A stretch of DNA of 25,299 nt from Ch67 sp964491665 (GTDB lineage: Bacteria; Pseudomonadota; Gammaproteobacteria; Pseudomonadales; Ketobacteraceae). A program made the position numbers and the translations under genes. This document shows, piece by piece, positions 14,394 through 23,225 of the stretch. Every line of letters begins with the position of its first letter. Positions within the stretch are counted from its first letter, which is position 1. Location: assembly GCA_964491665.1 (NCBI GenBank), contig CAZBII010000051.1, positions 1-25,299 of the forward strand, given 5' to 3'. Under the pieces are notes generated by a model. That model ran no database searches and was not told the DNA's origin. It was given only the letters and a program-made list of their open reading frames with translations.

Positions 14394-15776
14394 TCATTTG
14401 GCGCTGCCTGCAGGTCCGGTCCAGGGTCCTGCAATTTCTTCCGGTGACGACTGGTCGTGGGCGTTGAAGCGGGTCTTGCGCGTGTCATTCTGCGACAGCG
14501 CCAGCTTGTCGAACTGCTCTGACAGATACACCCAGAACGGATCGCCGTTGACCCGGTTGCGTTCGTGACGCTGTTGTTTGCCCGGCAGGAAGCGTTCGAG
14601 GTTCGACAGCCGCACGCCCAGCTGTACGGCGTAGGGCACCATCCGGCCGATCAGCGTGGGTTTTTCGGTTTCCGTAATCCGCCGCGCCAGGAACTGGCCC
14701 CCCACGTAGAAATAGAAGCCATTCATGGCCTGCAGCATGTAGCCCTTCAGCTGTTTGTCGAATACCGGGAATGTCACCGAATTCATCATGGTGTCCAGCA
14801 GCAGGTTGGAGACGCGATTCAGTTCGTCGGCGTATTGCGACGGCGGCGGCGCGATGCTCAGTGCAAAGTTGAGAATCTTCATGCCTTCCTCGGGCGTGCG
14901 CGCCAGGATTTTTTCGTCGGCACCCAGCACGTAGCCGATGTAGGTCCAGAACATGTGAATGTCTTCCAGATCCCGGCGGCTGTACTGTTTTCCAAACGCG
15001 GTGTCGTACATCAGGTTGGCGATGCCGAAGGCGGGTACGCCGGAGACCAGACCCGAATTGGGAATCGGGTTGCCGTATTCGGCGATCCATTCGTCGCCCC
15101 ATTTGCGGACCAGCATGATGCGGGCCTGGGAATGCATCAGGCGCACGCGGACGATGGTCTTGAAGCCGTCGCCAAAACGGGACAGACCGCCGGTTTTGGG
15201 CAGCTCCTTCCAGAATGCCGCCGATTCGCGCGCCCGTTGCAGCACGTCGCGTTGCATGCGGCCGGTGGCACCCACCACGCCGCCCACCTGACCACCCTGC
15301 ACGGTCAGGATCGTGTTCAGGAACACCACGGCGGCCTTGCCGGCGGTGCCGATGTTGGCGGCGACCCGGGCACCCCGGTTCACCTGGTGCAGGTCGATCC
15401 AGTCCGGCACCCGGTCCAGCTGCTGAAACAGGGCTACCAGTTCGGCGGGCGGGTCGGTCAGCGTGTGAATGCCCTGTTCCAGCGCCTGTTCAAACAGCTT
15501 GCGGCCGACTCCCGGCTGCAGGCGCTGGAACATGACGGCCACGTCGTCCATCAGCGGGTCGCCATCCCAGAGATGGTCCTTGAGGCGGGCCACCACTTCA
15601 TCATCCTCGGGAATGCCATCGATCACCGGAATCCATTTGTCGAACAGGCGGTGGCGTGCGGGCGTCCATTCCGGGTTGTACTGGATCGCCTTGGGGGGTG
15701 CCTCGCGCCATTGCGAGGGGGCGGTTTTGGGGCTGGTTTTGCGGGCTGCGCGGGTGGGGGTATCGGACGTGGTCAT
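14394..15776 (-). CDS. MpaB/DUF2236 family oxygenase (latex-clearing-protein-like)
   Basis: 460-aa protein of the DUF2236 / ER-bound oxygenase MpaB / rubber oxygenase group. Characterised members are haem proteins that cleave isoprenoid double bonds. Family-like features are the all-helical core from about 30 to 400, the VRVRLMHSQAR motif with a conserved His at about 215 (the likely haem ligand by analogy), and the long segment NPIPNSGLVSGVPAFGIANLMY. No signal peptide is seen, although homologous Lcp proteins are secreted. The ATG at 15776 has AGGAG 7 bases upstream; a GTG two codons earlier overlaps that site. It precedes the TetR gene on the same strand and is divergent from a FadL-like porin. 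Confidence 0.88.
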   Translation of the reverse strand: MTTSDTPTRAARKTSPKTAPSQWREAPPKAIQYNPEWTPARHRLFDKWIPVIDGIPEDDEVVARLKDHLWDGDPLMDDVAVMFQRLQPGVGRKLFEQALEQGIHTLTDPPAELVALFQQLDRVPDWIDLHQVNRGARVAANIGTAGKAAVVFLNTILTVQGGQVGGVVGATGRMQRDVLQRARESAAFWKELPKTGGLSRFGDGFKTIVRVRLMHSQARIMLVRKWGDEWIAEYGNPIPNSGLVSGVPAFGIANLMYDTAFGKQYSRRDLEDIHMFWTYIGYVLGADEKILARTPEEGMKILNFALSIAPPPSQYADELNRVSNLLLDTMMNSVTFPVFDKQLKGYMLQAMNGFYFYVGGQFLARRITETEKPTLIGRMVPYAVQLGVRLSNLERFLPGKQQRHERNRVNGDPFWVYLSEQFDKLALSQNDTRKTRFNAHDQSSPEEIAGPWTGPAGSAK

Positions 15777-15798
15777 GGGCACTCTCCTTGTTTACAAG

Positions 15799-15822
15799 GT
15801 TACATAATACGTTTAATGTAAC
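15799..15822. promoter_or_regulatory. Candidate TetR operator in divergent promoter region
   Basis: Arms GTTACAT (15799-15805) and ATGTAAC (15816-15822) are perfect inverted copies around 10 bases, a size usual for TetR operators. It sits between the oxygenase gene (minus) and the FadL-like gene (plus). Possible -10 elements overlap it: TATTAT on the minus strand (15809-15804) and TTTAAT on the plus strand (15812-15817), with TTGTTT at 15788-15793. Confidence 0.6.
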
Positions 15823-15895
15823 GTCGTAAACGAGTCTGATGCAAGCGATGTGTTCTATGAGGGGGAGTGGCCGACCAGACCGGCGCTGTCGAGGA

Positions 15896-17578
15896 ATGAC
15901 AATAAAAATGACAAAAAAAATCATAAAAACAGTTTCTTATGGGCGGTTTTGGGGTGGCGCGCTGCTGGGGTTGGCGTTGTATCCGCTGGCGGCACAGGCG
16001 GTTCTCACCGACAACCTGACCATCGGCAATGCCAAGGCACTGGCGCTGGGGCATGCCGTCACGGCCGATCCGCCGGGGATTGATTCGGTGCACTTCAATC
16101 CCGCCGGCCTGGTGCGTCTGGACGGGCGTCAGGCCGAGATCAAGGTGGTGTCCGGCGCCTTCGATGTGGAGCTGAAATTCGGCGACAAGTACTCGGATAC
16201 ATGGGCCGCCAAGATCGAACAGGCACAGCAGGGTTCGCCGGAAGGTTTCACCTATGACGAAGCGCTGGGGCAGACCAGCAACACCGAAGGCGCGGCGGTG
16301 ATGCTGCCGTTCTTCGGCATGACGGAAATCCCCACCGTGCTGGCGGCGCTGGGCGGTGCGTCCTATTCGCCGCCGGACAGCAACATCACCTTTGCCACCA
16401 ACGTTTATGCGCCGCTGATGGTGGGCTTCTCGCGCGCCGACGACGATCCCGGCCGGTTTGTGGGCAAGGCGCTATCGTTCACCCTGATTACCTACCTGTC
16501 CCCCAGCGTGGCCTATCAGGTTACCGACACCCTGGCGCTGGGCGCCTCGATCTCGTTCAACTATGCCGGGGTGGGCCTGAATCTGGAGTTTCGCGAACCC
16601 AACCTGGGCCTGCAGTGGCTGGAGCAGATCCGCCAGGGCGCCTGTAATCCGGGCTCCATTCCCACTAACTGGCTGAGTTTTTCCGATCTGATTCCCTGTG
16701 TGGATGAATCTGAAGCCATCAAGCTGTACGACGCCCAGGCTTATCTGGAATTCGAGGTGGAGCAGGAACTGACCTTTGGCGTGAACTTTGGTCTGCTGTG
16801 GGAAGCCCAGCCGTGGCTGCATGTGGGCGCCGTATACCAGTCGCCCATCCGCATGGACATGGAAGGTGACTTCACCTGGACCCAGGGTGACGCGTTCCTG
16901 AATTTCCTGCAGGAATACGACAAGGCGTCGCCTGTGCCCTTCCGTTATCTCGGGCCGCTGGCCTCGCTGGTGGACCCGCAGACCAAGGGCAAGGTGACGC
17001 TGGACATGACCATGCCGGAGCATTTTGCCGTGGGCACCAGCGTGCAGGTCACGCCGCAGCTGAAAGTGAACACGGACCTGAAGTACACGCGCTGGTCGCG
17101 CTGGGACAAGCTGCCGGTGAAATATTCCGAGCCGCTGGGCGTGCTGGTGATTACCAGCTTCGTGCAGCCGGATGCTGCGCCGCAACCGGTGGGGCAGTCC
17201 ATGAACCTGGAGTTCGGTCTGGAGGATACCTGGAACCTGGCGCTGGGCTTCGAGTATCAGTGGAATGACCGCCTGGCGCTGCGGATGGGCTTTGAGGACC
17301 GGCCGTCCTCGATTCCGAAAGAGCACCGCAGCCCGGTACTGCCGATCGGTGACACGCACCTGTATTCCCTGGGCGCGGAATACAAGCCGTCCAGCTCGCA
17401 GGTGCTGAACTTTGCGGTGGCCAACATGCGCTCGTCGACCTTCATGCCGGCCAATACCAGCAAGGTGGGCAACTCGGAAGATCCATTTCTGCTGATCTAC
17501 AACCCCTACTCCGGTAACGATATCGAGGCCAATCTGGACGTCATCCTGTTCGAGGCCAGCTACCGCTATTACTGGTAG
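15896..17578 (+). CDS. FadL/OMPP1 family outer-membrane transport protein
   Basis: About 560-aa outer-membrane beta-barrel of the FadL/TodX family, which moves hydrophobic molecules such as long-chain fatty acids or hydrocarbons across the outer membrane. An N-terminal signal peptide ends near AAQA-V. The hatch-domain motif VHFNPAGLVRL follows. Alternating amphipathic strands run to a terminal aromatic SYRYYW, a normal barrel ending. The cargo cannot be read from sequence. Start: ATG 15896 has GAGG almost touching it and ATG 15908 has the same GAGG 13 bases away; either gives a working signal peptide. It is divergent from the oxygenase and TetR genes with a palindrome between. Confidence 0.92.
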   Translation: MTIKMTKKIIKTVSYGRFWGGALLGLALYPLAAQAVLTDNLTIGNAKALALGHAVTADPPGIDSVHFNPAGLVRLDGRQAEIKVVSGAFDVELKFGDKYSDTWAAKIEQAQQGSPEGFTYDEALGQTSNTEGAAVMLPFFGMTEIPTVLAALGGASYSPPDSNITFATNVYAPLMVGFSRADDDPGRFVGKALSFTLITYLSPSVAYQVTDTLALGASISFNYAGVGLNLEFREPNLGLQWLEQIRQGACNPGSIPTNWLSFSDLIPCVDESEAIKLYDAQAYLEFEVEQELTFGVNFGLLWEAQPWLHVGAVYQSPIRMDMEGDFTWTQGDAFLNFLQEYDKASPVPFRYLGPLASLVDPQTKGKVTLDMTMPEHFAVGTSVQVTPQLKVNTDLKYTRWSRWDKLPVKYSEPLGVLVITSFVQPDAAPQPVGQSMNLEFGLEDTWNLALGFEYQWNDRLALRMGFEDRPSSIPKEHRSPVLPIGDTHLYSLGAEYKPSSSQVLNFAVANMRSSTFMPANTSKVGNSEDPFLLIYNPYSGNDIEANLDVILFEASYRYYW

Positions 17579-17714
17579 TTCTCCGGCGCTGCGGGATGGG
17601 TTCGGAGAGTGCGAACGTTACGGTCGCAAGCGAAATAATCCCGTTTCGCGCATTCACGTTCAGCGTCTGACAAGTTGCCAAAGTTAATCCCGCCAGATCG
17701 TCAATCCTCTGTAT

Positions 17715-17743
17715 AAATCAGCCTGTCAAAGGCAGGCTGATTT
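17715..17743 (+). terminator. Stem-loop after FadL gene, terminator-like
   Basis: AAATCAGCCTG and CAGGCTGATTT form a perfect 11-bp stem with a 7-nt loop. A TTTTT tract begins only 4 bases after the stem, so termination would be less efficient than at a standard site. It lies about 135 bases beyond the FadL-like stop and about 50 before the next start. It could instead be a leader hairpin of the downstream gene. Confidence 0.55.
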
Positions 17744-17796
17744 GACGTTTTTCAATTCCGGCAAGTGTTGAATGATTTTTCCAGGAGGGGCAAACC

Positions 17797-19539
17797 ATGA
17801 CAGGTTCGTTGAGTCGGACGCTGGGTGCAGCGTTGTTGAAGATGTTGTTGGGTATGTTTTGGGGCGCATTGGCATTCGCCGCTGCTACCGCGCAGGCGCA
17901 GGAAAATTTCCAGCAGGGTTATCTGGTCGAGGGCAAGGCAGGCGCCGATGCCCGGTATGAAGTGCAGCTGCTGGACCAGGAAAAGAATCCGCTGGATTCC
18001 ATTCCGGTCTATGCAGAGCAGGGACGCATCGTCGCCGGGGACACGCTGGACACATCGAATGCGGCGTACTGGCAGACCGGTGTGCAGTACAAGGATGAAC
18101 TGCGCTGGTCGGAGCCGCAGTCATTCCAGCGCGGCGAAAGTGTGGAGCTGCCGCTGCCGGAAGGCGACGGATATCTGATGTTGCAGCCGGTAGCGGTGTC
18201 GCTGACGATGGAAAAGGTGGACACCAAAACACTGCGTTACGACTTCAACCTCACCGACCTGAAAGGCGAGTCGCTGGCGCTGGAGCCGGATGCCGTGCAC
18301 TGGCAGTTGCCGTTTGGTCCGGAAGGCGTCACGCCCATCATCGATCCGCCCTTCAAATGCCTGAATTCGCCGTCGTGCATTTTCCTGCCGCTGAAACCCC
18401 AGGCCATTGTGAATGCCTGTTTCCGCCAGTTGTGCGCCGGCACGCCGGGCACGCCACCATCCACACCTGCCGGTTTCAAAACCATCAGCGCCGGATTGCA
18501 CCATACCTGTGGCCTGACTCACGCCGGCCAGGTGCTGTGCTGGGGTGATGATCGCTGGGAGCAGCAGGGATCGCAGGCCGTGCACCAGTGTGCGCCGGGG
18601 GAGCCCTGCAACAAGGTTCCGGTCGAGATTGATTGCATTGCCGGTTCCTCCTGCCGCTATTTGTCGCTGGACGCCGGCGATTACCACACCTGCGCGGTGG
18701 ACACGAATGGCCGGGTCTGGTGCTGGGGCGCGTCCGATCTGGATCAGGCGGGTGTGTGTGTGGACCATCAGTGCGCGCAACCGACCGCGCTGGACCCGGT
18801 GAATCCGGAAGATCCGCTGACGCCGGCGACGTTTGCCTCGGTGTCGGCAGGATCTGCCCACACCTGCGCGCTTACGCGGCGGGGTTCGGTGGTGTGCTGG
18901 GGCGATTCGCGGCTGGGGCAGGCCGGCAATCAGAACGGGCTGACGGGATTCAAGGCAGTGGCCGTGGGGCCGGCAGAACAGTACGCCAGCGTGTCGGCCG
19001 GGTATGACCATTCCTGCGCGGTGACCAGGACCGGCGGCCTGGAATGCTGGGGCAACACCTTCCTGCAGCGGCAATTGCCGGGTGCCTTCAACCCGTTCTT
19101 CGGAGTGCCGGTCGATGTGCTGGGTCTGTATCCGTCCGTGCAGGCGGCGGTGGATCGGGTGAGTGCCGGCCTGGCCCGCACCTGTGCCCATGCGGCGGAT
19201 GGCACGCTGGCCTGTCTGGATGAAGCCTTCAACGTGCAGGATGTGCTGCCGGCGGCGGTTGCGCTGACCGATCTGGAAATCTCCGCCACCCGTTTTGGAG
19301 TCCATCGCGATGTGTGCGTGGCGGATGGCGGCAAGCTGCTCTGTCATCTGGGCACTGGCAGCACCCGCTCGCCGTCTGCCGGCAAGAACTTCACCGATGT
19401 GGCCGTGGGCGGTTTCCATTTTTGCGGCATTGCCGGTGATGGCAGCGCCTGGTGCTGGGGCGACAATGACCAGGGCCAGCTGGGCGACGGCACGACGGTT
19501 CAGACCGCCGATTTCGCGCCGGTGCGTGCCCGCTTCTGA
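17797..19539 (+). CDS. Exported RCC1-repeat beta-propeller protein
   Basis: 580-aa secreted protein. The signal peptide (about 1-35) ends near TAQA-Q. An N-terminal beta-rich region follows (about 40-200). From about 228 to the C-terminus there are about seven RCC1-type repeats, each built on (V/I)SAG-x-x-H-(T/S)-C-A-(V/L) and then G-x-V-x-CWG. The last is the canonical CWGDNDQGQLGDGT. Most repeats hold two cysteines, suggesting a disulfide per blade, which fits export. Repeats 5 and 6 are degenerate in the WG position. Bacterial RCC1 propellers are usually binding modules; the partner here is unknown. The ATG at 17797 has AGGAGGGG 8 bases upstream. A strong terminator follows. Confidence 0.9.
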   Translation: MTGSLSRTLGAALLKMLLGMFWGALAFAAATAQAQENFQQGYLVEGKAGADARYEVQLLDQEKNPLDSIPVYAEQGRIVAGDTLDTSNAAYWQTGVQYKDELRWSEPQSFQRGESVELPLPEGDGYLMLQPVAVSLTMEKVDTKTLRYDFNLTDLKGESLALEPDAVHWQLPFGPEGVTPIIDPPFKCLNSPSCIFLPLKPQAIVNACFRQLCAGTPGTPPSTPAGFKTISAGLHHTCGLTHAGQVLCWGDDRWEQQGSQAVHQCAPGEPCNKVPVEIDCIAGSSCRYLSLDAGDYHTCAVDTNGRVWCWGASDLDQAGVCVDHQCAQPTALDPVNPEDPLTPATFASVSAGSAHTCALTRRGSVVCWGDSRLGQAGNQNGLTGFKAVAVGPAEQYASVSAGYDHSCAVTRTGGLECWGNTFLQRQLPGAFNPFFGVPVDVLGLYPSVQAAVDRVSAGLARTCAHAADGTLACLDEAFNVQDVLPAAVALTDLEISATRFGVHRDVCVADGGKLLCHLGTGSTRSPSAGKNFTDVAVGGFHFCGIAGDGSAWCWGDNDQGQLGDGTTVQTADFAPVRARF

Positions 19540-19572
19540 CGCGTTGAAATCGCTGTCTGATACAGCAATCAG

Positions 19573-19604
19573 GGGTTCCTGCTGGTGGGCGGGAACCCTT
19601 TTTT
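19573..19604 (+). terminator. rho-independent terminator of RCC1 gene
   Basis: GGGTTCC (19573-19579) pairs with GGAACCC (19592-19598) around a 12-nt loop, followed by six T residues. Confidence 0.9.
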
Positions 19605-19707
19605 ATTTGTGGTGCCGCCGGGAAGCAGGTCAATGCGTGGCGTTGCGTATGACGCTAGAATGGCCGCCGTTACGATAACAGGCAGAAACTGCCAGACGGG
19701 GAATTCC

Positions 19708-20631
19708 ATGAATCAGAAGAGCAGGGCGCTGGCCCTGATGCCACTGTGCGCGCTGCTGGCGTCGTGCTTTCAGGGAACGGGTGAGCAGGACGAACTGCGC
19801 GATCCCATTGCACAGACCGGTATTTCGGTCGGGTTGCAGGTGAATCTGCCGGCCGGTTCCACCAATGCCGACGCTGCCGCGACCATTTACAAGGACGCCG
19901 TCCGCCAGCCGCTGGTGGGCGGCGATTTTTTTCTGGCGGAATCGGCTGTTGATGAGGCCGTTCTCAAATCCGTGGAAAACCTGAGCGGCGATTATCATGG
20001 CCGCTTTGCGGTGCAAAACGCGGCGCAGCCGGTAATGCTGAGCACGGTTTACGATCCGGTGCGCGCGCGGGAAGACCGCTGGTATCCGGTGGACCAGCTG
20101 CTGGTGGACCCGGGCCCGAACGAGGATCTGGTGGGTTATCAGGCCAGCATTTCTTTTCCTGATCCGCTGCAGAATCTGGCGATCGGCAGCGCGACTTACA
20201 CCAGCCGCGGCCAGTCGATTGCGCTGACCTGGACTGCGGGCGACGGCGATCAGATCACCACCAATGCGGTCGTTACCTGTCGCGATTCCAGTGGCCGCAC
20301 CTACACCTATCCGCGCTTCAATGTGCTGGGCGCCGACGACGGTTCGGCGTCGCTGCTGGTCAGTTCCATCATTCCCAACACCAACATCATAAACGCGGTG
20401 GCCACGCTGCAGCACGAACTGGTGACGCTGGTGACGGCGGCATTGCTGGAGTACTACACCGCTGGTCTGGTGAGCGCGCGCAACATTCCGCTGTCGACAT
20501 TCGTGGTGCAGTCCTGCGATGTGGACCTGACCGTGTTCCGTGAGAGCGGTTTTGACCTGCCGGATAATGTCGAGGGCGGTTATGCCATCGGCAGTACCAG
20601 CGCTACCGTCCAATTCACTTTCCAGCCGTAA
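19708..20631 (+). CDS. Hypothetical lipoprotein
   Basis: 307-aa protein with a lipoprotein signal: LLASC, with the lipidated Cys at residue 20. The residue after it is Phe, not Asp, which favours outer-membrane sorting. The remainder is strand-rich, with a helical segment around 230-260 (AVATLQHELVTLVTAALLEYY). I recognise no family. The ATG at 19708 has GGGGA 6 bases upstream. The stop is only 10 bases before the outer-membrane barrel gene, so the pair is likely to be cotranscribed and may form one envelope complex (inference). Confidence 0.82.
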   Translation: MNQKSRALALMPLCALLASCFQGTGEQDELRDPIAQTGISVGLQVNLPAGSTNADAAATIYKDAVRQPLVGGDFFLAESAVDEAVLKSVENLSGDYHGRFAVQNAAQPVMLSTVYDPVRAREDRWYPVDQLLVDPGPNEDLVGYQASISFPDPLQNLAIGSATYTSRGQSIALTWTAGDGDQITTNAVVTCRDSSGRTYTYPRFNVLGADDGSASLLVSSIIPNTNIINAVATLQHELVTLVTAALLEYYTAGLVSARNIPLSTFVVQSCDVDLTVFRESGFDLPDNVEGGYAIGSTSATVQFTFQP

Positions 20632-20641
20632 GGTCGTTGTC

Positions 20642-21244
20642 ATGAAAATAAGCTATTCCGTTATTTCGCTGGCGGCGCTTCTGCCGGCTGCCGCCCTTGC
20701 GCAACAGCCGGTGCTGGGTGCTTCCGGGCATGGCGCCTATGTCACCAACGATGCCGGCTCCGATTCGGATTTCGATGGCTCCTTCCATTTTGAAGGTTCC
20801 GGTTTGCTGCAGCTGTCGCCCAATCTGGCGCTGGAGGCGGGCATCGGTGCCTCCACCTCGGCCGAGGACAGCGGCGAGGACAATCAGGGCAGTTACACCA
20901 TCGAAGTGGCCAGCAATGATGTGTTTGCCGGTCTGCGGCTGGATCTGCCGCTGGCGGGCAAGCTGGGTGGCTATGGTCGCGGCGGGCTGCTGTATTACCA
21001 CTCCGAGATCGATTTCCAGGAGGACTTCTTCGGCATCAAGCCGGGCGGTTCGCTGGAGGAAGTGGAGGAAGGCACCGGCTATTACCTGGAAGGCGGCCTG
21101 TCGCTGGGTCTGGGTCGCGATCTGAAACTGGAAAGCGGCCTGACCTGGCGGGTACGGCAGGACTATTTCGAGGATTCGATCCGGCCGTTCGACATGAAGC
21201 AGTTCGGTGTGACCGTGGGGCTGGTGTTTATGCCGGGCCGCTAA
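20642..21244 (+). CDS. Outer-membrane beta-barrel protein, OmpA/OMP_b-brl-like
   Basis: 200-aa protein with a signal peptide (about 1-20, ending ALA-Q) followed by eight or so short amphipathic strands and a C-terminal aromatic/hydrophobic strand (FGVTVGLVFMPGR). The size fits an eight-stranded barrel. One loop (about 135-150) is very acidic, and Gly is frequent throughout. The exact family is not clear. The ATG at 20642 has AAGG 9 bases upstream. It lies 10 bases after the lipoprotein gene. Confidence 0.82.
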   Translation: MKISYSVISLAALLPAAALAQQPVLGASGHGAYVTNDAGSDSDFDGSFHFEGSGLLQLSPNLALEAGIGASTSAEDSGEDNQGSYTIEVASNDVFAGLRLDLPLAGKLGGYGRGGLLYYHSEIDFQEDFFGIKPGGSLEEVEEGTGYYLEGGLSLGLGRDLKLESGLTWRVRQDYFEDSIRPFDMKQFGVTVGLVFMPGR

Positions 21245-21284
21245 GGCAGGCAGTTGCCGCAATTTCGAACTATCCTGTTAAGCA

Positions 21285-23180
21285 TTGATCCCCCTGCTGC
21301 CAGTCTGGACGGAGCAGGGGGCGCATGATTCATGCAGCAGTGGGGGCATCGTTATTCCGGTGCGGGGCGGTCGTTCAATTCATTTTCAGTCCATCTTGTG
21401 CGAGTTGCTGTGCGCGGAATTGCCTGCGGGCGGGTGGCTGACAGGGATTCGCAGCACATGCCATCTGTTCCTGCTGCTGTGTGGCCTGCTGACGGTGCTG
21501 TCGCCGGCGCAGGCTTCTCCCGTTTCTTCTCCTTCTTCCTATGTTCTGAATGATCAGCCCTCGGCGCCGCTGGGGGCGGTGGGCAGCTACTGGCAGGAAG
21601 AGGCCGGTCCCGCGACCCTCGGGGCGGTGCGGCAGGTCTGGCAGCGCGGCGGTTTTCGGGCCGGCGTGCGGGCGGTGGAAAGTTTTGGCATTGCGGCGCG
21701 TCCGGTGTGGATGCGGCTGGAAGTGCAGAACCCGGCGGCCAGTGCGCAACCCTACCGGCTGATGGTGGGGTCTACCTGGATCGACCGGCTGGATGTGTTT
21801 CTGGTGCGCGAGGGCGAGCCGGTGCAGTCCTGGCAGGCCGGCGACGACCAGCCCGGCGTTGCCAGCGTGCAGCCGGCACAGGGCTTTGGTTTTGCGTTGG
21901 CGCTGGCACCGGGCAGCAGCGAGATCTATATCCGTGCCGAGACGGTGGACCCGCTGATCCTGCAGGTGTGGCTGCAACCGCAGGCGGCGCTGGAAGGCAT
22001 CGATCTGCGCATTCATTACGGCTATGGCCTGCTCTACGGTTTCCTGCTGGCGCTGACCGCCTACAATGCGCTGCTGTACGGCGGCCTGCGCTCGCGCAGT
22101 TATCTCTATTACGCCCTGTATCTGCTGAGTTTCATCGTCGGCAGCCTGTCCTACACCGGGCACGGTTTTGCCTGGTGGTGGCCGCAGGCATTTGTGTTCC
22201 AGCGCTATGTGATCCTGGTGGCGATGGTGCTGATGGGCTGCACTGGCTTCCTGTTCGCCGTGCGCTTCCTGGAGCTGGGGCGTTATGCGCCGCGGGTGAA
22301 GCTTTTCGTGGTGGTGCTGTGCGGACTGGCGCTGCTGCTGCAGGGGATTTTCGTGGCGGGTGACCTGCATCTGGCGGCGGCGCTGCTGGCGTTTTCCTTC
22401 ATGTCGCTGTTTGCCGGCCTGATGGTGTGGCTGGGTGTGCTGGCAGTGCGGCACAAAGTGCGGGCCGGCAGTTATTTCCTGCTGGCGGCGGTGTGCGGCA
22501 TGCTCGGCGTGTTGTCCACCACACTCAGCGTCTGGGGCTGGCTGCCGCTCAACCGCCTGACCTTTCACGGTGTGGAAGCCGGTGTGCTGCTGGAAGCCAC
22601 GCTGCTGGCGCTGGCGCTGGCCGATCGCGTGCGCACGCAGGAACGGGCAAGGGAGCTGGCGGAACGGCTGGCGCGCATCGACATTCTCACCGAGCTGCCC
22701 AACCGTCGTGCCTTCATCGACGCTGCCGCCGGCATCTGGAATACGGCGCAGCGCAACCAGCGGCCGCTCAGCGTCATCATGCTGGACATCGACAATTTCA
22801 AATCCATCAACGACGAATATGGCCACGACGCCGGCGACAGCGTGCTGGTGAGCGTGGCAAAAATCCTGGCGCGCAGTTGTCGCACCGGCGATGTGGTGTC
22901 GCGCTGGGGCGGTGAGGAATTCATCATGCTGCTGCCGGAAACCGATCTGGCGCAGGCCTGCGTGTTTGCCGAACGCATTCGCCATGAAATCGAACAGGCC
23001 CGCCTCACGTTGCGCGCACAGACCGTGCACCTTACCATCAGTCTCGGTGCCGCCGAGCGTGATCAGCATGCGTCGCTGGATGCGCTGATCCGCGAAGCCG
23101 ACCAGTGGCTGTATCACGCCAAGCGCCAGGGCCGCAATCAGGTGGCCAGCTGCCGCTGCTGCACCCAGGTTTCTGCCTGA
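21285..23180 (+). CDS. 7TMR-DISM diguanylate cyclase (GGDEF)
   Basis: Inner-membrane enzyme predicted to make cyclic-di-GMP in response to a periplasmic or membrane signal. An N-terminal signal segment ends near SPAQA-S. A 7TMR-DISMED2-like beta domain (about 85-220) and seven membrane helices (about 245-450) follow. The C-terminal GGDEF domain has LTELPNRRAF, DIDNFKSINDEYGHDAGD, an RTGD inhibitory I-site, and GGEEF five residues after it, so it should be active and feedback-inhibited. The start is unresolved: the open frame begins with TTG at 21285, and no ATG with a ribosome site lies before the signal segment. TTG or GTG codons at 21360, 21396 and 21420 are alternatives. It shares its sensor architecture with the kinase at the left edge. 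Confidence 0.9.
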   Translation: MIPLLPVWTEQGAHDSCSSGGIVIPVRGGRSIHFQSILCELLCAELPAGGWLTGIRSTCHLFLLLCGLLTVLSPAQASPVSSPSSYVLNDQPSAPLGAVGSYWQEEAGPATLGAVRQVWQRGGFRAGVRAVESFGIAARPVWMRLEVQNPAASAQPYRLMVGSTWIDRLDVFLVREGEPVQSWQAGDDQPGVASVQPAQGFGFALALAPGSSEIYIRAETVDPLILQVWLQPQAALEGIDLRIHYGYGLLYGFLLALTAYNALLYGGLRSRSYLYYALYLLSFIVGSLSYTGHGFAWWWPQAFVFQRYVILVAMVLMGCTGFLFAVRFLELGRYAPRVKLFVVVLCGLALLLQGIFVAGDLHLAAALLAFSFMSLFAGLMVWLGVLAVRHKVRAGSYFLLAAVCGMLGVLSTTLSVWGWLPLNRLTFHGVEAGVLLEATLLALALADRVRTQERARELAERLARIDILTELPNRRAFIDAAAGIWNTAQRNQRPLSVIMLDIDNFKSINDEYGHDAGDSVLVSVAKILARSCRTGDVVSRWGGEEFIMLLPETDLAQACVFAERIRHEIEQARLTLRAQTVHLTISLGAAERDQHASLDALIREADQWLYHAKRQGRNQVASCRCCTQVSA

Positions 23181-23225
23181 ACCACACGCGCCGGTTATCG
23201 TCGCCGTCATCATTCCACTTTTCCC

